A stretch of DNA of 64,000 bases from a bacterium 1xD8-48 (GTDB lineage: Bacteria > Bacillota > Clostridia > Lachnospirales > Lachnospiraceae), in NCBI GenBank assembly GCA_009917455.1, contig QZDS01000009.1, forward strand, positions 62,001 to 126,000. Direction: 5' to 3'. Position 1 is the first letter of the stretch. Every line of letters starts with the position of its first letter. This document shows positions 16,911 through 25,077 of this stretch, piece by piece. Both the position numbers and the translations under genes were made by a program. The notes under the pieces were generated by a model that searched no databases, was not told where the DNA came from, and saw nothing but the letters and a program-made list of their open reading frames with translations.

Positions 16911-18941
16911 ATGGAAGTGATTATTCGTTCGGGAATTATTGTGACGGGGTTGCTTTTTATCCGAAAATTGGCTATGGGGAAAATATCAAGAAAGCTTCAA
17001 TATTATATGTGGGGCATTTTGCCGATAGTATTGCTGATTTTTCCTTATTTTCGGATACCCGCTCCGGCTTTGAAAGAAAATGCCAGTCAAATCAGAAAAG
17101 CAGCGCAGGGGGAGGCTGGCGATGCGAATACGGATACCCTGGGAAAAATATTTTGGCAAAGTACCTTTTTCACGGACAATCAGGGAAACGACCGCGAATC
17201 AGAGAAATACAATGATTTATATGAGAGGATAGAAGGGAGAGAGGAAAAGCAGGCAGGGACAGGCTGGCAATTCTTTTATGATAAAAAGGTTTTGAGAACC
17301 GTCAGAATGGCTGTAATGCTTACTGTTTTCTGTATCATTTTGGGAACCAACGGGATATTTGCGGTGAAGCTGTTTCGAAGCAGAATTTTTTTAAAGAAAG
17401 ACGGGGAAACGAAAGTCAGGGTTTACCTGCTGGAGGAATGCGGAACTCCCTTTTTATTCGGCAGAAGCATTTACCTGCATCCAGATATGACAGATAATGC
17501 AGAAGCTATGCGTTATATGATATTGCATGAATATTGTCATTTGAAACAGGGAGATTTGCTTTTTTCCTGTATAAAATATTTTCTATGCGCCGTTTACTGG
17601 TTCGACCCCTTTGTGTGGCTGGCAATATCTTATATAAACAGGGATTGCGAGCTGGCCTGCGACGAAGCGGTAGCAGAGATCATCGGTGCGGACAGGCGAC
17701 AGGATTATGGTATGACATTATTGAAACTGTTAAAAGAAAAAAGAGGAAACAAACGCTTTGCGGCAGGAATCTTCATGGGAGGAAAAAAGAGCCTGATGAG
17801 GGAGAGGATTTTGTTTTTATCAAAACCATTGCATAACCGGAGAGGAATCGGATGGCCGCTGGGAGCTTTGGCAGGCTGTATATTACTGACCGGCTGTTCG
17901 TTAATGGGAAACAGCGTTATGGCAGGACAAAGGGGCGGAAAAGAGCCGGTAAGCGTCTCTGAAAAGCAGAAAGCCTCGGAAAGGGAATTTACGGGCGGTA
18001 AGCAGCCGGAAACACCGGAATTTCTGAACGCTGTTGCAGAGAAAAAGGCTGATGAAGAAAATAATTATTATAACAATGCAAAAGAAAATGAGGGAGCGCT
18101 TTATTTTACCCAGGAAGGTTACCTGTGCAGTATGGATTTAGGTTCAAAGGCTGTCAGGCAGTTGGAAAAAGGGAATTTCCTATTGGGAAACATAGACGGC
18201 GGTTATTTGTATTACATGAAATATCCGGCGGATGCGGAGGAAGAAAGCGGCATCGGGAGGATGCATCTTACGACCATGGAACGGCGGATTTTGCTTCCCT
18301 GGGAGGAAAAATACTGGTCCTGTACGGAGATTTTTTCAAGGGAAGGCTGCCTTTACTTAGCGTTGGGGGATGAATGCGAAGCCTTTTTGACAGACAAAGG
18401 ACAGGCAGTAAAAGCGGGCGGATATGAGAATAAAATAGCAGATGATATGAAAACTTTTAAGGGCTTGATGGAAGAAGCTTCCACTGTTAATTTTGGATAT
18501 ATTAATTCTATATTTAATTTCCATGTATTTACCCTGAGGGACAGCAAGACGGACACCCTGTATATTTGCGACACGAAAGCGCGACGGTCAGTGAAGAAGA
18601 CCGGATGTCTGGGAGATGTTTTAGTCTGCGAATACGGCGTTGTTTATCTGGCGTTAAATGGTGATATTTATTTAAGTCCCCTGGATAATCTGAACGAAAA
18701 TCGACTGCTGTTTTCTGCCGGTGAGAATGGAAAGGGCGTTACCTATGGCACATACGATAAAAACGGTTTGTATGTGTTTGAAAACGACGGGGAATCAATA
18801 AAATGTAAGTGCATTTTGTGGGAAGGGGGGATAGCAGATATAAAGGAGTTTCCCGGCACAGGATTGCCGATAAAATTAAAACTCAGTGCATTTACGGATT
18901 ATGTTGTGTATTTTGAAAATGAGAAGATTAATTTGGTGTAG
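16911..18941 (+). CDS. BlaR1-like M56 membrane metalloprotease with non-PBP sensor region
   Basis: A 676-residue protein. The N-terminal half carries membrane helices and an M56 zinc protease domain: HEYCH at about 206-210 and CELACDEA at about 246-253 giving the third ligand and helper residues. A further helix near residue 320 (LGALAGCILLTGCSL) is followed by a roughly 330-residue extracellular region made of short beta-rich repeats (for example EGALYFTQEGYLCSMDLGS), resembling DUF5050/propeller-type domains. The penicillin-binding domain of true BlaR1, with its STYK-type active serine motif, is not seen. The pair therefore probably senses something other than beta-lactams. No beta-lactamase gene is adjacent. 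Confidence 0.85.
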   Translation: MEVIIRSGIIVTGLLFIRKLAMGKISRKLQYYMWGILPIVLLIFPYFRIPAPALKENASQIRKAAQGEAGDANTDTLGKIFWQSTFFTDNQGNDRESEKYNDLYERIEGREEKQAGTGWQFFYDKKVLRTVRMAVMLTVFCIILGTNGIFAVKLFRSRIFLKKDGETKVRVYLLEECGTPFLFGRSIYLHPDMTDNAEAMRYMILHEYCHLKQGDLLFSCIKYFLCAVYWFDPFVWLAISYINRDCELACDEAVAEIIGADRRQDYGMTLLKLLKEKRGNKRFAAGIFMGGKKSLMRERILFLSKPLHNRRGIGWPLGALAGCILLTGCSLMGNSVMAGQRGGKEPVSVSEKQKASEREFTGGKQPETPEFLNAVAEKKADEENNYYNNAKENEGALYFTQEGYLCSMDLGSKAVRQLEKGNFLLGNIDGGYLYYMKYPADAEEESGIGRMHLTTMERRILLPWEEKYWSCTEIFSREGCLYLALGDECEAFLTDKGQAVKAGGYENKIADDMKTFKGLMEEASTVNFGYINSIFNFHVFTLRDSKTDTLYICDTKARRSVKKTGCLGDVLVCEYGVVYLALNGDIYLSPLDNLNENRLLFSAGENGKGVTYGTYDKNGLYVFENDGESIKCKCILWEGGIADIKEFPGTGLPIKLKLSAFTDYVVYFENEKINLV

Positions 18942-19003
18942 AGAAGGAAGCTCTGGTAAGCAGACGGAAAATAGTTTATAATAGTTTATAAGAGGTGAAA
19001 ATT

Positions 19004-19609
19004 ATGGCGCTTGAAAATAAACTGGGAATCACATCTTCCGCAGAGCTTGCAGAAACAGAAGAAAAAATAAGCAAGAAAAAGGCGGCGGAGCTGTTTGAAA
19101 ATGGTTATCTGGAAAACCTTGAGGCGGGTACATACAAAGCGCTTGCCGAAATCCATAGATTTCTGTTCGGAGAAATCTATGAGTTTGCAGGAAAGCTGCG
19201 GGAAGTAAATATTGCAAAAGGAAATTTCAGGTTTGCGCCCGTGATGTATCTTCGGGAAGCAATCGGAAATATTGAAAAAATGCCTCAGTCGTCCTTTGAT
19301 GAAATCATAGAAAAGTATGTTGAGATGAATGTCGCCCACCCTTTTCGGGAGGGGAACGGCAGGAGCATGAGAATCTGGCTGGATATGATGTTGAAAAAAG
19401 AAACAGGTCAGGTTATTGACTGGAGGAAGGTGGATAAAGACGATTACCTTCTAGCAATGGAGCGAAGTCCGGTCAGGGATATTGAAATCAGGTACGTTTT
19501 GCGTCAGGCTCTGACCGATAAAACAGACGACCGGGAAATCTATATGAAGGGCATCGATTACAGTTACTATTATGAAGGATACAGCATTTATAGGACGGAA
19601 GAACTATAG
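19004..19609 (+). CDS. Fic-domain AMP-transferase, class III-like (self-inhibited)
   Basis: About 201 residues. The catalytic Fic motif is HPFREGNGRS (about residues 111-120), with the catalytic His and the anion-binding and Arg residues intact, so enzyme activity (usually AMP transfer to Ser/Thr/Tyr of a target) is expected. Near the C-terminus SYYYEG fits the inhibitory (S/T)xxxE(G/N) motif that class III Fic proteins carry in their last helix. The ATG at 19004 follows AGAGGTG at good spacing; a GTG at 18995 is an alternative. It stands between a BlaR-like gene and an AAA-like ATPase, with no separate antitoxin gene visible. Target unknown. Confidence 0.9.
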   Translation: MALENKLGITSSAELAETEEKISKKKAAELFENGYLENLEAGTYKALAEIHRFLFGEIYEFAGKLREVNIAKGNFRFAPVMYLREAIGNIEKMPQSSFDEIIEKYVEMNVAHPFREGNGRSMRIWLDMMLKKETGQVIDWRKVDKDDYLLAMERSPVRDIEIRYVLRQALTDKTDDREIYMKGIDYSYYYEGYSIYRTEEL

Positions 19610-19645
19610 AGGAAAAGTCTGATAATTTTAAAAAGGAGTCTGACA

Positions 19646-21235
19646 ATGGGGATTTATTTAAATCCGGGAAATCAGGGATTTGCGGAATCCTTAAATTCTC
19701 AAATATATGTGGATAAAACGGGGTTGATTTCGTATACAAACAGGGTGATTGGGACCGCGCAGAAATATATCTGTGTCAGCCGTCCGAGACGATTCGGGAA
19801 GACGATGGCGGCTGGAATGCTTACGGCTTATTATGGCAGGGAATGCGAGTCCGGGGAGCTGTTTAAAGGGCTGGCAATTGAGAAGGATGTCTCATTTAAA
19901 AAGCATCTTAATCAGTACGACGTTATTTTCCTTAATATGCAGAATTTTTTAAGCAGGGCGAAAAGTGCTGACAGCTTTGTGCTGTTTTTGCAGGAATGCG
20001 TGCTAAAGGATTTGGCGAAAGCGTATCCTGATTTTGACGGACTTTGGGAGCAAAGCGATTTGCTTACAGCTTTGGAAGAGGTTTATAATGTAAATCAGAA
20101 AGGTTTTATTTTTATTATTGATGAATGGGATTGTATATTTCGGGAAAAAAAGCACGATTTGAGAGCGCAGACCAGTTATCTGGACTTTTTGCGCGCTCTG
20201 TTGAAAGACAAATCCTATGTCAGGCTGGTTTATATGACGGGAATTTTACCTGTAAAAAAATACGGAACACATTCGGCTCTGAATATGTTCGATGAGTATT
20301 CCATGACGGACCAGGGGGTCTTGGCGCCGTTTGCAGGATTCACAGAAAATGAAGTGAGGGAGCTTTGCAGTCAGTATCAACTGGATTTTGATGAGATGAA
20401 AAGGTGGTACGACGGCTATCTGTTTGAGGATGGACTTCATATTTATAATCCTAAATCCGTGGTGGAAGCTCTCCGTAGAAAAAAATTCGCAGGCTACTGG
20501 ACGAAAACCGAGACATATGAGGCCCTGAAAATTTATCTTGAAATGAATTTTGACGGGCTGAAGGATGCCGTGACAATGATGCTTGGAGGTGGTTTTTGCA
20601 GAATAAATCCGTATAAATTTCAAAATGATATGACAAGCTTTCAGAGCAGGGACGATGTGATGACGCTTCTGGTTTATCTTGGCTATCTTGCTTACGAGGC
20701 GGAGAGAGAAAGCGTATTCATTCCAAACCGGGAGATAGAAATTGAATTTGCAAATGCAATTGAGGGGGCAGGCTGGGGTGAAATTGTGAGACTGCTTTCT
20801 GAATCAGAGGGCTTGCTGGAAGCAACCCTGGAGGGAAATGAGAGCATTGTGGCAAAAGCGATAGATACGGCGCATATGGAAGCGGCATCTATTTTGGCAT
20901 ATAATAACGAAAATGCTTTAAGCTGTGTGATTTCGCTGGCCTATTACAGTGCCAAAAGATATTATACATTTATTCGTGAATTGCCGACAGGGAAAGGCTT
21001 TGCAGACATTGTACTGCTTCCCGGCAGGAATTATCCTGATAAGCCGGCTGTTTTAGTGGAATTGAAGTGGGACGAATCGGCGGACAGTGCAATCGGGCAG
21101 ATTAAAGAACGAAAGTATGTGAAAGCCCTTGAAGGGTATCAGGGGAATCTGCTTCTTGTGGGAATTAATTATGATAAAGAGAGTAAAAAACACCAGTGCA
21201 AAATCGAAAAACTGAGTCTTGGTCAACCGTTGTGA
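19646..21235 (+). CDS. AAA-ATPase-like / PD-(D/E)XK nuclease-like protein (PF09820 + PF08011 type)
   Basis: A 529-residue cytoplasmic protein. The N-terminal P-loop is SRPRRFGKTMAAG (about residues 44-56) and a Walker B-like FIFIIDEWDCIF occurs near residue 155. The C-terminal part has GKGFADIVLLPGR and VELKW (about residues 450-480), the D...ExK arrangement of the nuclease-like domain. This two-domain family is abundant in gut anaerobes and is of unknown function; a role in defence or in mobile DNA has been suggested but not established. It follows the fic gene by 36 bases with an AAGGAG site and may be cotranscribed. Confidence 0.85.
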   Translation: MGIYLNPGNQGFAESLNSQIYVDKTGLISYTNRVIGTAQKYICVSRPRRFGKTMAAGMLTAYYGRECESGELFKGLAIEKDVSFKKHLNQYDVIFLNMQNFLSRAKSADSFVLFLQECVLKDLAKAYPDFDGLWEQSDLLTALEEVYNVNQKGFIFIIDEWDCIFREKKHDLRAQTSYLDFLRALLKDKSYVRLVYMTGILPVKKYGTHSALNMFDEYSMTDQGVLAPFAGFTENEVRELCSQYQLDFDEMKRWYDGYLFEDGLHIYNPKSVVEALRRKKFAGYWTKTETYEALKIYLEMNFDGLKDAVTMMLGGGFCRINPYKFQNDMTSFQSRDDVMTLLVYLGYLAYEAERESVFIPNREIEIEFANAIEGAGWGEIVRLLSESEGLLEATLEGNESIVAKAIDTAHMEAASILAYNNENALSCVISLAYYSAKRYYTFIRELPTGKGFADIVLLPGRNYPDKPAVLVELKWDESADSAIGQIKERKYVKALEGYQGNLLLVGINYDKESKKHQCKIEKLSLGQPL

Positions 21236-21270
21236 TAAGACGGCAATAAGGGTAAGAATGTGTGGCATGT

Positions 21271-21299
21271 TTGACATCCGATAGTAGGAAAGATATAAT
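21271..21299 (+). promoter_or_regulatory. Consensus sigma-A promoter of the GH1 gene
   Basis: TTGACA (21271-21276), a 17-base spacer and TATAAT (21294-21299): a perfect consensus match. It lies 86 bases upstream of the glycosidase start, so expression is probably high unless repressed. The remaining intergenic sequence shows no operator I can name. Confidence 0.85.
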
Positions 21300-21384
21300 G
21301 TAATGTGTGCAGGGTATGCATAAGCAAACAACAAAAAGGTCTGCGAAAAGCTTTAGCGGGCAGTATGGGGAAAGGAAAGAGAGA

Positions 21385-22743
21385 ATGGGATTTCAAAAGG
21401 ATTTTGCATGGGGAGCGGCCACATCCTCCTATCAGATTGAGGGAGCGGCCTATGAGGACGGCAAGGGGCTGCATATATGGGATGTGTTCTGCCGTGAAAA
21501 AGGAAAGGTTTTCGGAGGGGATACCGGCGACGTGGCCTGTGACCATTATCACAGGTTTAAGGAAGATGTGGCGATTATGAAGGAAATGGGGCTTAAGGCT
21601 TACCGCTTTTCCTTATCCTGGCCGAGGATTCTGCCGGAGGGAACCGGAAAGGTAAACGAAGCCGGCATCCGGTTTTATAACCGGCTCATTGACGAGCTTC
21701 TGGCGGCCGGAATCGAGCCTTATATTACGCTGTTTCACTGGGATTACCCTTATGAGCTTTATAAAAAAGGGGGCTGGATGAACGATGAGAGCCCCGAGTG
21801 GTTCGGCGAGTATGCAAAGGTGGTTGCGGAGAACTTCTCCGACAGGGTGACTCATTATTTTACGTTAAACGAGCCTCAGTGCTTTATCGGTCTCGGATTT
21901 TTACAGGGGGAGCATGCGCCGGGGCTTAGGTGTCCTGTGAAGGATACGCTTCTGATGGCACATAATACCTTAAAGGGGCACGGACGGGCGGTTCAGGCGC
22001 TTCGGGAATTTGGAAAGCAGCCGCTTACCGTCGGATATGCGCCTACCAGTACCATTCTTTATCCTGCCACGAAGCATGAGGAGGATGTGGAAGCGGCGAG
22101 AAAGGCATATTTCTCCCTGCCGGATGTAGAGAACTGGTCATGGAATGTGTCCTGGTGGTCGGACCCGGTGATTTTCGGCGCGTACCCGGAGGAGGGGTTA
22201 AAGAAATATGAGGCGTATCTTCCGAAGATTACGGACGCCGACATGAAACTGATTTCAGAGCCCATCGATATTTACGGGCAGAATATTTATAATGGCCGTT
22301 GCGTCCGTATGGGACAGTACGGGAAGCCGGAGGAGGTGAAGCGTCCCGCCGGCGCACAGACTACCGCTATGGACTGGCCTGTGACGCCTCAGTGTCTGTA
22401 CTGGGGGCCGAAGTTCTTACAGGAAAGGTATCATAAGCCCATCTACATTACAGAAAACGGCTTATCCTGCAGAGATGTGGTTTCCGCGGACGGAAGGGTG
22501 CATGACGCGGGAAGAATCGACTTCCTTGCAAATTATCTGGCGGAATTAAAGCGTGCCGCCGCAGACGGCGTGGATATCAGGGGATATTTCCAGTGGTCGC
22601 TGATGGATAATTTCGAGTGGGCGAGAGGCTATGCGGAGAGATTTGGCCTGATTTACGTGGATTATGATTCTCAGCAGAGAATATGGAAGGATTCCGCTTA
22701 CTGGTATAAATCCGTGATAGAGGCAAACGGGGAAAATATATAA
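21385..22743 (+). CDS. Glycoside hydrolase family 1 beta-glucosidase
   Basis: A 452-residue cytoplasmic enzyme of GH1. The start region FAWGAATSSYQIEGA is typical. The acid/base glutamate is in TLNEPQC (about residue 165) and the nucleophile glutamate in YITENG (about residue 357). Length fits the family. GH1 enzymes in this group hydrolyse beta-glucosides; the sequence lacks an evident phospho-binding signature, and no PTS gene is adjacent, so an unphosphorylated substrate is more likely, which is inference. The ATG at 21385 follows GGAAAGAGAG. It appears to be a single-gene unit. Confidence 0.92.
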   Translation: MGFQKDFAWGAATSSYQIEGAAYEDGKGLHIWDVFCREKGKVFGGDTGDVACDHYHRFKEDVAIMKEMGLKAYRFSLSWPRILPEGTGKVNEAGIRFYNRLIDELLAAGIEPYITLFHWDYPYELYKKGGWMNDESPEWFGEYAKVVAENFSDRVTHYFTLNEPQCFIGLGFLQGEHAPGLRCPVKDTLLMAHNTLKGHGRAVQALREFGKQPLTVGYAPTSTILYPATKHEEDVEAARKAYFSLPDVENWSWNVSWWSDPVIFGAYPEEGLKKYEAYLPKITDADMKLISEPIDIYGQNIYNGRCVRMGQYGKPEEVKRPAGAQTTAMDWPVTPQCLYWGPKFLQERYHKPIYITENGLSCRDVVSADGRVHDAGRIDFLANYLAELKRAAADGVDIRGYFQWSLMDNFEWARGYAERFGLIYVDYDSQQRIWKDSAYWYKSVIEANGENI

Positions 22744-22750
22744 AAAATAA

Positions 22751-22841
22751 GGAGCTGTTGTCCGGCGGCTTCCTTAAGGCTGCAGGTTCGGCGGATGCAT
22801 TGCGCCGCCACGCGCCCGGAAGTGCCTGCATACAGCTCCCC
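22751..22841. other. Structured intergenic region between convergent genes
   Basis: GGAGCTGT near 22752 can pair with ACAGCTCC near 22834, CTGCAGG with CCTGCA further in, and GGCGG with CCGCC at the tip. The nested pairing between the convergent GH1 and CarD-like genes could be a folded terminator, although no long T-run follows. Repeat status could not be judged. Confidence 0.4.
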
Positions 22842-22849
22842 AAAGGTTT

Positions 22850-23359
22850 CTAAGAGGAGATGGTATCGATACAGCTTGCAATATAGGCTTTGATTTCGTC
22901 ACGAGGCTTATCGAGAGCAACGGCAAGCTCTCCGTAGAGAGTGTTTTCCACAAGGCTGAAATAACGGCTGTCCAGAGCGGTTATTTTATGCCCCATTAAG
23001 ATTCTTTTTTCTCTGCGGAGATAAATGGTTTTCATCAGCTGTACCCAGGCTGTGCAGCTGTTGGAACGCATGTATTCCTTGTAGGTGTTTTCCAGGGTCT
23101 TTTCATTGGTGATTGTGATGGGAGGAATTTCGGGCATGGCCCTGATAAGAAGGTCGGCTTCTACCCTGGAAAGGGCAGGGCGCAGAAGCGTGTCGGCCAT
23201 ATCTACCGGCGTGTACACGGTGCTTCCGGAAGCATAGACCGGTTTCAGCAGGTAATATTTTCTGTTCTTGTCCACACCGGTCAGATTCAGGGTAGTAATG
23301 TCCTGAACGATGCATATTCCGTTACTGCCATAGATAACATAGGCTCCTTTTTCAAACAT
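22850..23359 (-). CDS. CarD/CdnL-family transcriptional regulator
   Basis: A 169-residue protein. The N-terminal Tudor-like RNA polymerase interaction domain begins FEKGAYVIYGSNGICIV and includes YYLLKPVY; the C-terminal half is helical (RYFSLVENTLYGELAVALD). CarD-type proteins bind RNA polymerase beta and stabilise open promoter complexes. The ATG at 23359 is preceded by AAGGAGG. It is monocistronic with its own promoter. In clostridia several paralogues are common, so its particular regulon cannot be inferred. Confidence 0.9.
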   Translation of the reverse strand: MFEKGAYVIYGSNGICIVQDITTLNLTGVDKNRKYYLLKPVYASGSTVYTPVDMADTLLRPALSRVEADLLIRAMPEIPPITITNEKTLENTYKEYMRSNSCTAWVQLMKTIYLRREKRILMGHKITALDSRYFSLVENTLYGELAVALDKPRDEIKAYIASCIDTISS

Positions 23360-23391
23360 ATTCAAACCTCCTTAAAAATCATTATATTCTT

Positions 23392-23421
23392 ATTATACCA
23401 GGATTTTTGAGAAAATGTCAG
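23392..23421 (-). promoter_or_regulatory. Extended -10 promoter of the CarD-like gene
   Basis: On the minus strand TGGTATAAT (23400-23392) forms an extended -10 element, with CTGACA (23421-23416) 18 bases upstream as the -35. It lies about 33 bases before the start codon. Confidence 0.65.
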
Positions 23422-23478
23422 TTAATTTTAAAGTTGTTTAAATATTTGTCCGTCTATACGGTGGAAGTAAGGAGTGGG

Positions 23479-24063
23479 ATGAGACTTTACTTAGTCAGGC
23501 ATGGGGAAACAGACTGGAATATTGAAAATAGAATTCAGGGGCAGACAGATACCGAATTAAATGAAAAGGGCAGGCAGCAGGCGGATAAACTTGCCGGGGA
23601 GCTTGTCAGAGGATATCAGATTAAAAAAATCTATGCCAGCGGAAAAGCGCGGGCATGGGAGACAGCCAACATTATCGGCAGGGAGCTGGGAATTAAACCG
23701 AAACGGAAGGAGGGGCTTGAGGAAATCAGCTTTGGCAAATGGGAGGGCTATACCTGGAAGCAGGTAAAAGAGACTTTCCCGGAGGAGTATCTGGTGTGGC
23801 AGAAGAACCGCCGGTATCAGGTTCCCCCTATGGGAGAATCCTATCAGCAGCTCTTGGGAAGGCTTCTTCCGGCTCTTGACGATATCATTCAGGAGGGAGG
23901 GGAGGATACGCTGGCTGTGACGCACAGCGCAGTAATTATGACGCTGATGTCGTACCTCTACGATACCCCTTTTGAGGATATGGCGAGAAACTACAGAACC
24001 GGCAATGCCGGTATCGTGGAGCTTGACCAGGAGCTGTTTTATCAGAGATATGCGGGAAATTAG
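23479..24063 (+). CDS. Histidine phosphatase (phosphoglycerate mutase-like)
   Basis: A 194-residue cytoplasmic enzyme. The catalytic phosphohistidine motif is LVRHGETDWN at the N-terminus, the conserved Arg lies in YASGKARAWETA, and the second catalytic His in VTHSAVIM (about residue 152). Members act on small phosphorylated molecules such as alpha-ribazole phosphate or sugar phosphates; the substrate cannot be told. The ATG at 23479 has AAGGAGTGGG upstream; the longer open frame lacks support. Confidence 0.9.
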   Translation: MRLYLVRHGETDWNIENRIQGQTDTELNEKGRQQADKLAGELVRGYQIKKIYASGKARAWETANIIGRELGIKPKRKEGLEEISFGKWEGYTWKQVKETFPEEYLVWQKNRRYQVPPMGESYQQLLGRLLPALDDIIQEGGEDTLAVTHSAVIMTLMSYLYDTPFEDMARNYRTGNAGIVELDQELFYQRYAGN

Positions 24064-24189
24064 AGTTACGGAAGCTGTTGTTTGCGGCAAGATGCGCGGA
24101 GCAGGAAGCAGACGCATTGAGCTGCATTTATAAAAATGAAAAAGAAAGGATAAGACGCCGGCGCATTTGCCGGCAGTCCGGGGCAGATT

Positions 24190-25065
24190 ATGAGATTAGG
24201 AGCATTGGAAGCAGGAGGCACAAAAATGGTTTGTGCCATTGGAGATGAAACAGGGAAAATTTTTGAACAGATATCCATACCGACCATAACGCCGGAGGAG
24301 ACTGTTCCGAAGATGGTGGAGTATTTTAAAAAGGCAAATGTGGAAGCGCTTGGAATTGCCTGCTTCGGGCCTATTGACCCGGATAAGAGTTCTCCCACCT
24401 ACGGGCATATCACCAGCACGCCCAAGCTGCCGTGGCAGAATTACAATATCGTGAAGGCTTTCGAGGATGCCCTTGGATGCCCTGCAGGCTTTGATACGGA
24501 TGTCAATGGTTCCGTTCTCGGAGAAGCCACTTTCGGTCAGGCAAAGGGGAAAAAGTGCGTGGCCTACGCGACCATCGGAACCGGAGTAGGAGTGGGCGTA
24601 TTTATTGAAGGAAAGCTTCTTCACGGCATGCTTCACCCCGAAGCGGGCCATGTGCTGATTCAAAGGCGCGCGGACGACAGCTATCCGGGAAGATGCCCTT
24701 TTCACAAAAACTGTCTGGAAGGGATGGCAGCAGGCCCTGCCATAGAAGAACGCTGGGGGAAAAAGGCCATAGAGCTTAAGGATAAGAAGGAGGTCTGGGA
24801 TTTGGAGGCTTATTATATCGCTCAGGCTCTTACAGGCTATGTGCTCACCCTTTCTCCTGAAATGATTATTTTAGGCGGAGGCGTTATGCATCAGGAACAG
24901 CTTTTCCCCATGATTAGAAATTATGTGAAGGAGATGCTGAACGGATATATCAAGACAGAAGAAATCGGGAACATGGACAGCTACATTGTTCCGGCCAGCT
25001 TACATGACGACCAGGGAATCATGGGATGCCTTGAGCTTGCCAGAAGGGCGCTCAAGAATGAATAG
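24190..25065 (+). CDS. ROK-family sugar kinase (fructokinase-type)
   Basis: A 291-residue kinase. It starts with the phosphate-binding GALEAGGTKMVCAIGD, has the ROK sugar region CFGPID and TPKLPWQNYN, the catalytic Asp in FDTDVNGSVLGEA (about residue 104), a second glycine loop TIGTGVGVG, and the zinc-binding region HVLIQRR...CPFHKNC. TPKLPW and this zinc motif are typical of bacterial ROK fructokinases (ScrK/GmuE type), which use ATP to make fructose-6-phosphate. It is followed closely by the GTPase-nuclease gene but no metabolic link is obvious. Confidence 0.9.
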   Translation: MRLGALEAGGTKMVCAIGDETGKIFEQISIPTITPEETVPKMVEYFKKANVEALGIACFGPIDPDKSSPTYGHITSTPKLPWQNYNIVKAFEDALGCPAGFDTDVNGSVLGEATFGQAKGKKCVAYATIGTGVGVGVFIEGKLLHGMLHPEAGHVLIQRRADDSYPGRCPFHKNCLEGMAAGPAIEERWGKKAIELKDKKEVWDLEAYYIAQALTGYVLTLSPEMIILGGGVMHQEQLFPMIRNYVKEMLNGYIKTEEIGNMDSYIVPASLHDDQGIMGCLELARRALKNE

Positions 25066-25077
25066 CGGGTGTTATTT

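Noticed and set aside
16541-18941. Beta-lactam resistance operon
   Set aside because: BlaI and the M56 protease are present, but there is no beta-lactamase or PBP gene nearby and no penicillin-binding domain in the sensor.
24163-24177. GCCGGC inverted repeat before the ROK kinase as a terminator
   Set aside because: Short stem with no T-run and only a few bases before the start codon; not supportable as a terminator.
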